Source: an uncultured Synergistaceae bacterium (GTDB lineage: Bacteria > Synergistota > Synergistia > Synergistales > Aminiphilaceae). Taken from it: a stretch of DNA of 64,000 nucleotides. Positions 56,618 to 64,000 of the stretch are shown one piece after another; position 1 is the stretch's first letter; every line of letters starts with the position of its first letter. Where the stretch lies: assembly GCA_937868015.1 (NCBI GenBank), contig CALMLW010000045.1, forward strand, positions 40,960 to 104,959, written 5' to 3'. The notes beneath the pieces were generated by a model, which worked only from the letters and a program-made list of their open reading frames with translations, was not told the DNA's origin and searched no databases. A program made the position numbers and the translations under genes.

Positions 56618-57725
56618 TTTTGTCAAGGCGTTACATCAGATTGAGGAAGAAAAAGGTCTTCCCGTGGGGATCATTACCTCCAGCCTGGAGGCGGCGTTGA
56701 TTTCGGCCTACCGGAAGCACCGGGGAGGCAACCAGAACGTGGAAGTGAACCTCGACTTGGATCGAGAGGAAATCTCTCTCTTCGAGGTCCGGCGGGTAGT
56801 GGCGGAAGGAGTCGACCCTGACACCGAAATGTCTTTGACGGAAGCCCGGTCGTTGGGATACCATGACGTGGATCCCGGCGACGTCGTTCGCATCGAAGTA
56901 TTTCCGGAGGGATTCGGTCGCATTGCCGCCCAGACGGCCCGTCAGGTAATAATCCAGCGCCTCAAGGATGCGGAGCGGCAGGTGATTTTCGACGAATTCG
57001 CCGATAAGATCGGCGATTTGGTGACGGGGGTCATCTTCAAAACCGAAGGAGAGCACGTGCTAGTCCGGCTAAACGAGAGGACGGAGGCCATTCTCCCTCG
57101 GGAGGAGCGCATCGTCGGGGAAAGCTATCCCCCGGGGGAGAGGTTTAAATTTTTCCTCCTGGACGTGCGGCGTACCACCCGGGGGCCCCGCATTGTGGTT
57201 TCCCGGACGCATCCGGGACTTTTGAGGCGTCTTCTCGAGGTGGAGGTGCCGGAGATCGCCGAGGGTGTGGTGGAGATCCGTAACATCGTGCGGGAATCTG
57301 GTACCCGGTCTAAGGTGGCGGTGCTTTCCATGGACGCGAACGTGGACCCCGTGGGGGCCTGCGTGGGGCCCAAGGGAGCTCGCATCAAGGCCGTGGGCGG
57401 AGAGCTCGGGGACGAGCGCATGGACATCATCATCTGGAGCGCCGATCCTCTGCAGTACATCCGCAATGCCCTATCCCCCGCGAAGGTGGTGCGCGTGGAG
57501 CCCTCCCTGGAGGCTGACCGGGCGGCGAGGGTCTTTGTTCGCCCCGACCAACTTTCCCTAGCCATCGGTAAGGCGGGGCAGAATGTCCGCTTGGCAGCCC
57601 GGTTGACGGGGTGGAAGATCGACATCAAAGTCCTTGAGCCGGAGAGGATGCCCACGTTGCAAGACCTTTTCGAAGACCTGATCAAGGGGGCGCCGAAGGA
57701 ACTATGGGAGGACCGGGAGAAATAA
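56601..57725 (+). CDS. nusA: Transcription termination/antitermination factor NusA
   Basis: Binds RNA polymerase and modulates pausing, termination and antitermination. 374 residues, which is the shorter form without the C-terminal acidic repeats of E. coli NusA. N-terminal domain (1-125), an S1 domain (GDLVTGVIFKTEGEHVLVRL) and two KH domains (VDPVGACVGPKGARIKAVGGEL and LSLAIGKAGQNVRLAARLTGW) are visible. GTG 56601. It overlaps rnpM by 22 nt. Confidence 0.96.
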   Translation: MQLGRDFVKALHQIEEEKGLPVGIITSSLEAALISAYRKHRGGNQNVEVNLDLDREEISLFEVRRVVAEGVDPDTEMSLTEARSLGYHDVDPGDVVRIEVFPEGFGRIAAQTARQVIIQRLKDAERQVIFDEFADKIGDLVTGVIFKTEGEHVLVRLNERTEAILPREERIVGESYPPGERFKFFLLDVRRTTRGPRIVVSRTHPGLLRRLLEVEVPEIAEGVVEIRNIVRESGTRSKVAVLSMDANVDPVGACVGPKGARIKAVGGELGDERMDIIIWSADPLQYIRNALSPAKVVRVEPSLEADRAARVFVRPDQLSLAIGKAGQNVRLAARLTGWKIDIKVLEPERMPTLQDLFEDLIKGAPKELWEDREK

Positions 57726-58000
57726 AGCGGCGTCGACCTCGAACGTGCGTAGGATGTGGTGGCGAGGCCCCTCGGTCTGCTTTGGTGCGGATTGTCCGGA
57801 GCCCCGGTGGGGTGGTGGCCGTGGACCGCACGGGAAAAGCCTCGGGACGAGGCGTTTACCTCTGTAGGCGAAGGCCGTGCTTGGAGGCGGCCCGAAAGAA
57901 GGACGCCCTTTCCAGGTCGCTGAAAGTCAAGGTTCCAGAGGAAATCTATTTGGCGTTGGAAGCGCTTTGTGTCGGCGGGACCATCGAAGGAGAAGTGTGA
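57704..58000 (+). CDS. rnpM: YlxR-family RNA-binding protein (RnpM)
   Basis: 98-residue basic protein. PRTCVGCGGEAPRSALVRIVR at the start, GRGVYLCRRRPCLEAARKK in the middle; the central GRGAY-like motif is the family hallmark. Recent work in Bacillus links this family to RNase P. It sits in its conserved place between nusA and the L7Ae-like gene. Confidence 0.92.
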   Translation: MGGPGEIKRRRPRTCVGCGGEAPRSALVRIVRSPGGVVAVDRTGKASGRGVYLCRRRPCLEAARKKDALSRSLKVKVPEEIYLALEALCVGGTIEGEV

Positions 58001-58006
58001 TTTTTC

Positions 58007-58339
58007 ATGGATGTTTTAGACGAACTCTTCCCCTTGGTCATGTTGGCCCGGCGGGCGGGGGTGCTTGTCCTTGGCCAGGATGGGATACGCCAGGCGCTGC
58101 GTTGCGGCAAGAACATGACGCTTCTTTTGGCTTCCGATGCTTCCGGGAATGTGCGCCGCATGCTCCGGGGATACGAGGAACGAGGGCGGTGCGCGGTGTT
58201 TGTGCTAGGCGCTAGTCGGGAGATGATCGAGGGCCGTACGGGGCTTCCAGGATCCCAGATCGTGGGGCTTCCTCGAGATCACGGCCTGGCGCAACGTGTG
58301 GAGTCGCTTTTGTCAAAGGGGGGCGAAGGGAATGAGTAG
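58007..58339 (+). CDS. L7Ae-family putative ribosomal protein (YlxQ type)
   Basis: 110 residues with the L7Ae/L30e fold pattern: LLMLARRAG-like helix, GQDGIRQALRCGKNMTLLLASDASGNVRR, then CAVFVLG. It probably binds K-turn RNA. Its place between rnpM and infB is the conserved one. It overlaps infB by 8 nt. Confidence 0.88.
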   Translation: MDVLDELFPLVMLARRAGVLVLGQDGIRQALRCGKNMTLLLASDASGNVRRMLRGYEERGRCAVFVLGASREMIEGRTGLPGSQIVGLPRDHGLAQRVESLLSKGGEGNE

Positions 58340-60302
58340 CAAGATTCGTGTGTACGAGCTCGCCAAAATCCTGGGAGTGTCGAATAAAGAGTTGATGGGA
58401 GTACTAAAGCAGCTTGAGATTGAAGTCAGTTCCCACATGAGTTCCATCGATACCGAATTGGGGCAGAAGGCGGAGGATTTTCTTAAACGGTCGGGGGCTC
58501 CAGTGGTGAGTGAGGCCCCAGCCTCGGGGCAATCCTTGGTCGTCCCCCTGGAATCCACCGTGGCGGAGGTGGCGTCCCTGCTCCGGGTCACTCCGGGAGA
58601 AGCGGTAAAAGCTCTGGTGACGGCGGGAATGATGATCCCTGCCAATGCCAAGGTGGATGAGAGGGCCCTGGATGCGCTGGGGAAGGCCTTCGGAGTTTCC
58701 CTGGGGTGGGCGGCGGTGGCCCCGGAGGAGAGCACGGAGGAGAAAAAAACCTCTTCCCGAACGTCCAAAGCCGACGAGGGAAAACACGTTCAACAGCGCC
58801 CTCCCATCGTGACGGTGATGGGTCACGTGGACCACGGGAAGACCACTCTGTTGGACTGCATCCGAAAGACCAACGTCAGCGCTAGCGAAGCGGGGGGCAT
58901 TACTCAGCACATAGGGGCTTCGGTGGTGGAGTTCAACGGGGAGAAGATCGTCTTTCTCGATACCCCTGGCCACGAAGCCTTTACCGCCATGAGGGCCCGG
59001 GGGGCCCAGGTGACGGACATCGCCATTCTCGTGGTGGCGGCGGACGACGGCCTGAAGCCCCAAACCGTGGAAGCCATGAACCATGCCAAGGCGGCGGGAG
59101 TGCCCATCATTGTGGCGGTGAACAAGATCGATAAGCCCGACGCCAAGCCCGACAGGGTTCGTCAACAGCTCTCGGATCACGGCCTGGTCCCCGAGGAGTG
59201 GGGCGGCGAAACGGTCATGGTGGAAGTATCGGCCAAAAAGGGCATCGGCGTGGAACAGCTCCTGGAGATGGTGGTCCTAGTGGCAGAACTGCGGGAGCTG
59301 AGGGCCGATCCCACGGTGGACCCCGTGGGCACGGTTATCGAGGCCAAGCTAGACAAGGGCAAGGGGCCGGTGGCCACGGTGATCGTGCAGGAAGGGACCT
59401 TGATGCGAGGGGACATCGTGCTCACCGAAACCCGCTGGGGGCGCGTCCGGGCCATGCTGGATGACCGAGGAAAGCCCGTGGATCTGGCGGGCCCCAGCAT
59501 TCCCGTGGAAATCATGGGATTGGATGGCGTTCCCCAGCCCGGAGAGCGTTTCCGCAAAGTGATGCACGAGAAAGAGGCCCGGGATCAGGTGGATGTGGTG
59601 ATCCAGGAGCAGAAGGTGGCTTCCTCCACGGTCAAACGCCTCACCCTGGAGGAAATTTTCGACCAGATGCAAACGGGATCGGCCCCTTTGCTAAACCTGG
59701 TACTCAAATGCGATGTCATCGGGTCATTGGAAGCCCTGCGGGGGTCGCTGCAAAAGCTCGCCACCGACGAAGTGGGAATCAACATCGTCCACGAAGGGGT
59801 GGGGCGGATTTCCGAGTCCGACGTCATGCTGGCGGCCGCCTCCAACGCTATCATCATGGGATTTAACGTGCGCCCCGATAGCAACGCCACGAAGATTGCC
59901 GAAGGTGAAGGGGTCCAGGTTCGCCTCTATAGGGTCATTTACGACATCATCGACGATGTCAGGGCGGCCCTGGAAGGAATGCTGGCTCCCACGCTACGAG
60001 AGCAGATCTTGGGCGAAGTGGAGATCCGGGCGGTGTTCAAGGTGCCTAAATCGGGCAAGGTGGCGGGATGCTACGTGACCCGAGGAGTAATCAAAAGAAA
60101 CGCCCGGGTACGTCTCATACGCGAAGGAGTGGTGTCCTGGGAGGGAACCCTCTCCGATCTGAAGCGATTTAAGGACGACGTGCGAGAAGTGGCGGCGGGA
60201 TACGAATGTGGGCTAAGTTTTAATAATTTCCAGGACTTTCGTGAGGGCGACGTGGTGGAGGCCTACGAAATCGTCCAGGAGAAGCGTACCCTCGACGGAT
60301 GA
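58332..60302 (+). CDS. infB: Translation initiation factor IF-2
   Basis: GTPase that places fMet-tRNA on the 30S subunit. 656 residues, on the short side because the N-terminal region is compact. An IF2_N helix-turn-helix ([18 protein letters not shown]) opens the protein; [10 protein letters not shown] (G1), [15 protein letters not shown] (G3) and NKIDKPDA (G4) define the GTPase; domains II-IV follow, ending at RTLDG. ATG 58332. A DUF503 gene starts within its last codons. Confidence 0.97.
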   Translation: MSSKIRVYELAKILGVSNKELMGVLKQLEIEVSSHMSSIDTELGQKAEDFLKRSGAPVVSEAPASGQSLVVPLESTVAEVASLLRVTPGEAVKALVTAGMMIPANAKVDERALDALGKAFGVSLGWAAVAPEESTEEKKTSSRTSKADEGKHVQQRPPIVTVMGHVDHGKTTLLDCIRKTNVSASEAGGITQHIGASVVEFNGEKIVFLDTPGHEAFTAMRARGAQVTDIAILVVAADDGLKPQTVEAMNHAKAAGVPIIVAVNKIDKPDAKPDRVRQQLSDHGLVPEEWGGETVMVEVSAKKGIGVEQLLEMVVLVAELRELRADPTVDPVGTVIEAKLDKGKGPVATVIVQEGTLMRGDIVLTETRWGRVRAMLDDRGKPVDLAGPSIPVEIMGLDGVPQPGERFRKVMHEKEARDQVDVVIQEQKVASSTVKRLTLEEIFDQMQTGSAPLLNLVLKCDVIGSLEALRGSLQKLATDEVGINIVHEGVGRISESDVMLAAASNAIIMGFNVRPDSNATKIAEGEGVQVRLYRVIYDIIDDVRAALEGMLAPTLREQILGEVEIRAVFKVPKSGKVAGCYVTRGVIKRNARVRLIREGVVSWEGTLSDLKRFKDDVREVAAGYECGLSFNNFQDFREGDVVEAYEIVQEKRTLDG

Positions 60303-60622
60303 GGGCGGTACCCTTCTTCGGGGCCGGAGTCGTGGAAGTGGACGTCTTCTGGTCTCGGAGCCTGAAAGATCGACGGCAGGTGATGCGTTCCCTGGTGGAT
60401 CACCTCAGGCACCACTGGAACGTCTCCGTGGCGGAGCTGAGCCCCGAGGACTCCTGGCGCCATGGGAGCGTCGCTATCTGCTGTGCGGGAAACTCCCTCG
60501 TCGCCGTGAGGGAAAAACTCGATGCCCTGGGGTCCTACTTCACTCATCGGGAAGAAGAGGGCGATTTTTATATTATGAGTCAAAGATTCGAGGTGGTGGG
60601 CTATGACGAGCTTTCGCGTTGA
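60299..60622 (+). CDS. DUF503 family protein (YlxP type)
   Basis: 107 residues of a ferredoxin-like small family often encoded between infB and rbfA. DVFWSRSLKDRRQVMRSLVDHLRHHWNVSVAEL is the characteristic N-terminal half. No enzyme activity is established; a ribosome-associated role is inferred from the operon. It overlaps infB by 4 nt and rbfA by 20 nt. Confidence 0.9.
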   Translation: MRAVPFFGAGVVEVDVFWSRSLKDRRQVMRSLVDHLRHHWNVSVAELSPEDSWRHGSVAICCAGNSLVAVREKLDALGSYFTHREEEGDFYIMSQRFEVVGYDELSR

Positions 60623-61031
60623 GCGCCTGAACAAGGAGATGCAGCGGGACATTTCGGAAATTCTACGACTGCGAATCAAGAACGATCTCGCATCGGCCGC
60701 CATCATCACAGGGGTGGACTGTAGCCGCGACCTGTCGTCGGCCAAGGTCTTCTACCTCACCATGCGTCCGGAGGATCGAAAGGCCGTGGGCGACCTTCTC
60801 TCCAAGATGGGGGGAGTGATCCGGGGGCATTTGGGGAAGATGCTTCAGATCCGCCAGATCCCCGAGCTCCGTTTCATCCTGGATCGGACGGAAGACCGAG
60901 CTCAGCACATTGATGCCCTTTTGGATCGCCTGGCCCAAGAGCGTCCTTCCCCGGAGACATCGTCGGATCTCTCCCTCTCCCGAGAGGAAGAGGAGGGAGA
61001 TTCCGAGGAGGTGGAGGAGGGACATCCATGA
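60603..61031 (+). CDS. rbfA: Ribosome-binding factor A
   Basis: KH-fold factor for late 16S rRNA maturation. 142 residues. FRVERLNKEMQRDISEIL at the start and LSSAKVFYLTM, then RQIPELRFILDRTEDRAQHI, are family signatures. The last 30 residues are strongly acidic (a run of Glu), a C-terminal extension beyond the usual domain. It overlaps nrnA by 4 nt. Confidence 0.94.
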   Translation: MTSFRVERLNKEMQRDISEILRLRIKNDLASAAIITGVDCSRDLSSAKVFYLTMRPEDRKAVGDLLSKMGGVIRGHLGKMLQIRQIPELRFILDRTEDRAQHIDALLDRLAQERPSPETSSDLSLSREEEEGDSEEVEEGHP

Positions 61032-62026
61032 CTTCCATGGATGATGTCCTGCGCGCCCTGGAGGAATCCCCATCGTGGCTCATTTTAAGCCACGAGAGAC
61101 CCGACGGGGATACCGTGGGTAGCGCCTCCGCCCTGGCGGAAGCGGCGGAACATCTGGGGAAAAAGTGGCGATGGATGGGAAAGGACCCCGTGCCCGAGTC
61201 GTTGGCCTTTCTCCCCCACGTGGGGCGTTTTGAGGTCTGCAACACCCTTCCCCGGCCTTTGGGCCTCCCCGAGCCGGTGGCGGTGGTGGCGGTGGATATC
61301 AGTGCCCCCGGGAGGGCGCCGGAGAACGATCCCCTTTCCGGGGCAAAGTCCCAGCGCTTGGTGGTGATTGATCACCACAGCGATAACTCCTTAGGAGGGC
61401 CTCTGGCCTTGGTGGATTCCCAGGCGGCGGCAACGGGAGAGATCGTCTGGGGCCTCTTTCAGCGCGCGGGATGGCCCCTGCCCTTGGGGGCAGCGGAGGC
61501 CCTTTTTGTGGCCATTGCCACGGATTGCGGCTTTTTTACGTATTCAAACACCACCGTCGACACCCTGAGGGTCGCCATGCACCTGGTGCAGCTCGGGGTG
61601 CGCCCCGCCGCGATCTTTGATCAAGTGAACGCGAGGGCCCCCTTGGGGAAACTCCACCTGTGGGGGCGGGCCCTGGAACGGGCCGTCCAATGGCACCAGC
61701 GGCGGGTGGGATTTTCCTTCCTCGAAGACGAGGATTTTTTATCGACCGGCACGGACCGGACCCACATCGAAGGCTTGGTAAACCAATTGTTGCTCCTGGA
61801 AGGAACGGACTTTGCGGTCCTTCTCACAGAACAGCAAGAGATGACCAGCGCCAGCCTGAGGTCTAAGGGAACCATTAACGCACAGCGCCTGGCCCATCGG
61901 TGGGGGGGAGGAGGTCACCCCCAGGCGGCGGGATTTCGTGTCCGTCGCCCGTGGGAAGAGGTGGCGGAAGAGGTGAAAAAAGAACTGGGGCAGATGTACT
62001 TCCATGGGGATTCTTGTTCTGCATAA
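61028..62026 (+). CDS. nrnA: DHH/DHHA1 phosphoesterase (NrnA-type oligoribonuclease/pAp phosphatase)
   Basis: 332 residues. Degrades short RNA oligomers and 3'-phosphoadenosine-5'-phosphate in known members. Metal-binding motifs are SHERPDGDTVGSA, VVAVDIS and VIDHHSDN (the DHH motif); AIATDCGFFTYSNTT follows. The C-terminal DHHA1 domain has GGGGHPQAAGFRV. ATG 61028. It overlaps truB by 23 nt. Confidence 0.92.
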   Translation: MTSMDDVLRALEESPSWLILSHERPDGDTVGSASALAEAAEHLGKKWRWMGKDPVPESLAFLPHVGRFEVCNTLPRPLGLPEPVAVVAVDISAPGRAPENDPLSGAKSQRLVVIDHHSDNSLGGPLALVDSQAAATGEIVWGLFQRAGWPLPLGAAEALFVAIATDCGFFTYSNTTVDTLRVAMHLVQLGVRPAAIFDQVNARAPLGKLHLWGRALERAVQWHQRRVGFSFLEDEDFLSTGTDRTHIEGLVNQLLLLEGTDFAVLLTEQQEMTSASLRSKGTINAQRLAHRWGGGGHPQAAGFRVRRPWEEVAEEVKKELGQMYFHGDSCSA

Positions 62027-62933
62027 GGCTCCGGGGGAGCGCAGTACGGCCTGTGTTTCCCTGGTGCGGCGGGTGCTTAAAGGAGCGAAGGTGGGACATG
62101 CGGGAACTCTGGACTCCCCGGCCGAAGGGATTCTAGTCATCCTCGTGGGAGCATCGACGCGCCTCAGCGAGTGTGCCATGGCTCTGGCCAAGGAGTACGT
62201 GACGGAGGTCCAGTTTGGGGAGACCACCTCGACGGACGACGCCGCAGGCGATCTCCTCGAACGGCGCCCCTGGGGAACTCCGGAGGAGTTGACTCGGCGT
62301 CTGGACGAAAAAATTCCGGCCTTTTTAGGGCACCGCTTTCAGATACCCCCGGCGATTTCGGCCGTCCACGTCGACGGGCAGCGGGCCCATGACTTGGCCC
62401 GAGCGGGGCAGGATCCCGGCCTATCACCCCGGGTGGTCTTCGTGTCGTCGGTCCAGCGACGGGGCCCCGTGACCCTTGATGGGCGGGTCACATTGTGCGT
62501 CCGTTGTCACAAGGGGACGTACATTCGTAGCATCGTCAGAGACCTGGGGCGCGCCCTTGGATGCGGTGCCCACGTGGTAACCCTGGAAAGACGCCGTTGT
62601 GGTCCCTTTTCCTTGGCACAGGCCCTATCCACGGAGCAGGTAAAAAATCTGGGGTCGGCGGAGCTTATGGAGCGTCTGCTCCCGGATCGCCACCTGGCGG
62701 AGGCCTATCCCACCTACGTGCCCGCAAGCCCCGAGGCGGAAGAGGCCCTTCGGCATGGGCGCTCCATCCCCCTTTATCTCCTGCGGCGCCATCGATGGGG
62801 GGATCACTGTCCCCCTCCCTTGGTGGTGCTCCTGTCCCGAGGAATGGCCCTGGGCAAGAGGGCCTTCATGGACCGAAGGCCTTGGTTCGTCCCCCACGCT
62901 CTGATCGGCATCGACGGGGAGGGGATTCGATGA
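62004..62933 (+). CDS. truB: tRNA pseudouridine-55 synthase
   Basis: Makes pseudouridine 55 in the T loop of tRNAs. 309 residues. The catalytic Asp is in KVGHAGTLDSPAEGIL; IPPAISAVHVDGQRAHDLAR and CHKGTYIRSIVRDLG are the RNA-binding segments. The terminal region ends with a PUA-like extension. ATG 62004 overlaps nrnA; ribF starts inside its stop. Confidence 0.95.
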   Translation: MGILVLHKAPGERSTACVSLVRRVLKGAKVGHAGTLDSPAEGILVILVGASTRLSECAMALAKEYVTEVQFGETTSTDDAAGDLLERRPWGTPEELTRRLDEKIPAFLGHRFQIPPAISAVHVDGQRAHDLARAGQDPGLSPRVVFVSSVQRRGPVTLDGRVTLCVRCHKGTYIRSIVRDLGRALGCGAHVVTLERRRCGPFSLAQALSTEQVKNLGSAELMERLLPDRHLAEAYPTYVPASPEAEEALRHGRSIPLYLLRRHRWGDHCPPPLVVLLSRGMALGKRAFMDRRPWFVPHALIGIDGEGIR

Positions 62934-63904
62934 TCGCCGTTCTCGGAGCCTTTGACGGATTTCATCGGGGGCACCGGAGCCTTTTTGACCAGGCTCGACA
63001 TCGGGCTAGCCAAGGGCAAGACGATTGGGGAGTCATCACGTTTTATCCCCATCCCCAGGCCGTGGTGTCGTCGGGAAAGTTTAATTATTTATTCACTGAA
63101 GCCGAGCGGCGGATCTTGGCGATGATCTTTGAAGTCCCACGGTGGGAGGTCCTTCCCTTCACTCGCGGGCTGGCCGATATGCCTCCTGAGCGCTTCCTGG
63201 ACCTATTGGCGACGCGGTACACCCTCCGGGGGATCGTGGTGGGGAGTAATTTCTTCTTTGGTCGGGGGAGGTCGGGGGACATCGACTTCCTTCGGCAGGA
63301 ATGCGTCCGCCGGGGGTGGAGTTGTGACGTCGTGCCCCCCATGAAACAAGACGGACAGACTGTCAGCAGTACGGCCATCCGTCGGGCGATCCTAGAAGGC
63401 CATGTGGCGGCGGCGAAGGCCCTTTTGGGATACCCTTTTGGCGTTTTAGCCCTCGTGGTTCCCGGCGATCGCCGGGGGCGCGGCTTGGGATTTCCCACAG
63501 CCAACCTCTCCTGTCCTCCGGGAAAACTCCTTCCTCCGGGAGGGGTCTATGCGGCGGCCGTCGTGGTAGAAGGGGGAGTGTATCCGGGGGCCGCGAACGT
63601 GGGATATAACCCCACGTTCGCGGGGCAGAGAAGCCTCCGATGCGAGGTTTTTATCGTGGGCTTTTCTAAAGACATTTACGGCAAGACCTTGGGAGCCTTT
63701 TTTCTTGAGCGCCTGCGAGACGAGCGGCGTTTCCACTCGGCCTCCGAGCTGGTGACCCAGTTGTCGCGAGATCGAGATCGGGCGGCAGAAGTGTTTTACC
63801 GTCACGCCGGAGAACAAGAAATTTTCTCCTTTTTCCGCTCCGTGGCAGATGTTATGCCTCCTTCCTCCCTTGTCCCCCTGTCCGACGGAAGAGATTTGTG
63901 CTAG
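62930..63904 (+). CDS. ribF: Bifunctional riboflavin kinase / FAD synthetase
   Basis: Converts riboflavin to FMN and FAD. 324 residues. FAD synthetase half (1-175): GAFDGFHRGHRSLF with the nucleotidyltransferase HxGH motif, TFYPHPQAVV, VVGSNFFFGRGRSGD and SSTAIRRAI. Kinase half: GRGLGFPTANL with the catalytic PTAN motif, GVYAA, NVGYNPTF and LRDERRF. ATG 62930 overlaps the truB stop (ATGA). It completes the flavin route started by ribD-H. Confidence 0.96.
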   Translation: MIAVLGAFDGFHRGHRSLFDQARHRASQGQDDWGVITFYPHPQAVVSSGKFNYLFTEAERRILAMIFEVPRWEVLPFTRGLADMPPERFLDLLATRYTLRGIVVGSNFFFGRGRSGDIDFLRQECVRRGWSCDVVPPMKQDGQTVSSTAIRRAILEGHVAAAKALLGYPFGVLALVVPGDRRGRGLGFPTANLSCPPGKLLPPGGVYAAAVVVEGGVYPGAANVGYNPTFAGQRSLRCEVFIVGFSKDIYGKTLGAFFLERLRDERRFHSASELVTQLSRDRDRAAEVFYRHAGEQEIFSFFRSVADVMPPSSLVPLSDGRDLC

Positions 63905-63922
63905 GATGATACCCGTTGTCGC

Positions 63923-63999
63923 GGGCCCGTAGCTCAGCAGGATAGAGCGACAGCCTCCTAAGCTGTAGGTCGCCGGTTCAAATCCGGCCGGGCTCGCCA
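63923..63999 (+). tRNA. trnR: tRNA-Arg (anticodon CCU)
   Basis: Cloverleaf is clear. Acceptor stem GGGCCCG/CGGGCTC with one G-U, D stem GCTC/GAGC, anticodon stem ACAGC/GCTGT with loop CTCCTAA (anticodon CCT), T stem GCCGG/CCGGC with loop TTCAAAT, discriminator G, and an encoded CCA at 63997-63999. It reads the AGG arginine codon. It lies 18 nt after ribF. Confidence 0.95.
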
Positions 64000-64000
64000 A

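Noticed and set aside
63446..64000. Minus-strand open frame covering the tRNA and the end of ribF
   Set aside because: Its N-terminus (ASPAGFEPATYSLGG) is the well-known artefact of reading a tRNA backwards, and the rest is antisense to ribF.

Overview
The window is a GC-rich, gene-dense bacterial chromosome segment with no mobile elements, no CRISPR array and no rRNA. It holds about 62 protein genes and one tRNA, mostly in long co-directional operons with 4-nt stop/start overlaps. The gene set suggests an anaerobic, amino-acid-fermenting diderm of the Synergistota type. The pointers are an archaeal/vacuolar-type ATPase operon, arginine deiminase with ornithine carbamoyltransferase, a RACo-like corrinoid activator, the selenium-linked YedF/desulfurase pair, LarE, and the complete MEP isoprenoid route rather than mevalonate. 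The lineage is an inference from gene content; no rRNA is present to confirm it.

Layout. 1-4.9 kb: end of upp, then wecA-wecB-murA-hisC (surface glycan and peptidoglycan precursors). 4.9-11.4 kb: a P-loop/Asp23 fusion, a family-4 uracil-DNA glycosylase, and uppS-cdsA-dxr-rseP-ispG (undecaprenyl and phospholipid synthesis, MEP pathway, site-2 protease). 11.4-15.5 kb: an unknown gene, speE, and an arginine catabolic pair arcA-argF with its own promoter and terminator. 15.6-17.7 kb: a NarL-type two-component system. 17.7-19.5 kb (minus): desulfurase and yedF. 19.7-22.2 kb: RACo-like activator plus a MetH-activation-like protein. 22.3-24.3 kb (minus): an ABC-F ATPase. 24.5-26.1 kb: uraA behind a PyrR-type attenuator. 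26.3-31 kb: larE (minus), hflK-hflC, cysS (minus). 31-38.2 kb: amidohydrolase, uvrC and the riboflavin genes ribD-ribE-ribBA-ribH. 38.2-39.5 kb: serS. 39.6-50.2 kb: a TagA/WecG fusion, a CBS protein and the V/A-type ATPase (stalk, I, K, E, C, F, A, B, D). 50.1-54 kb: rlmH, ebfC, recR, a PIN-TRAM membrane protein and fused ispDF. 54-55.8 kb: guaB and a small unknown gene. 55.9-63.9 kb: the conserved rimP-nusA-rnpM-L7Ae-infB-DUF503-rbfA-nrnA-truB-ribF operon, then tRNA-Arg(CCU).

How the genes work together. Four MEP enzymes (Dxr, fused IspD/IspF, IspG) and UppS make the lipid carrier. WecA, WecB and the TagA-like enzyme could use that carrier to build a ManNAc-GlcNAc-PP-undecaprenol unit. RibD/E/BA/H and RibF cover riboflavin to FAD. 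ArcA and ArgF suggest energy from arginine, and the rotary ATPase is encoded about 26 kb away.

The points most worth a second look are: a TagA/WecG glycosyltransferase fused to a WecA-like membrane domain that has lost its catalytic motifs; a P-loop ATPase/Asp23 fusion; lumazine synthase that appears to start at AUA; a PyrR attenuator on uraA; a possible attenuator ahead of rimP-nusA-infB; and a corrinoid-activator pair whose MetH-activation-like partner lacks the expected AdoMet-binding residues.
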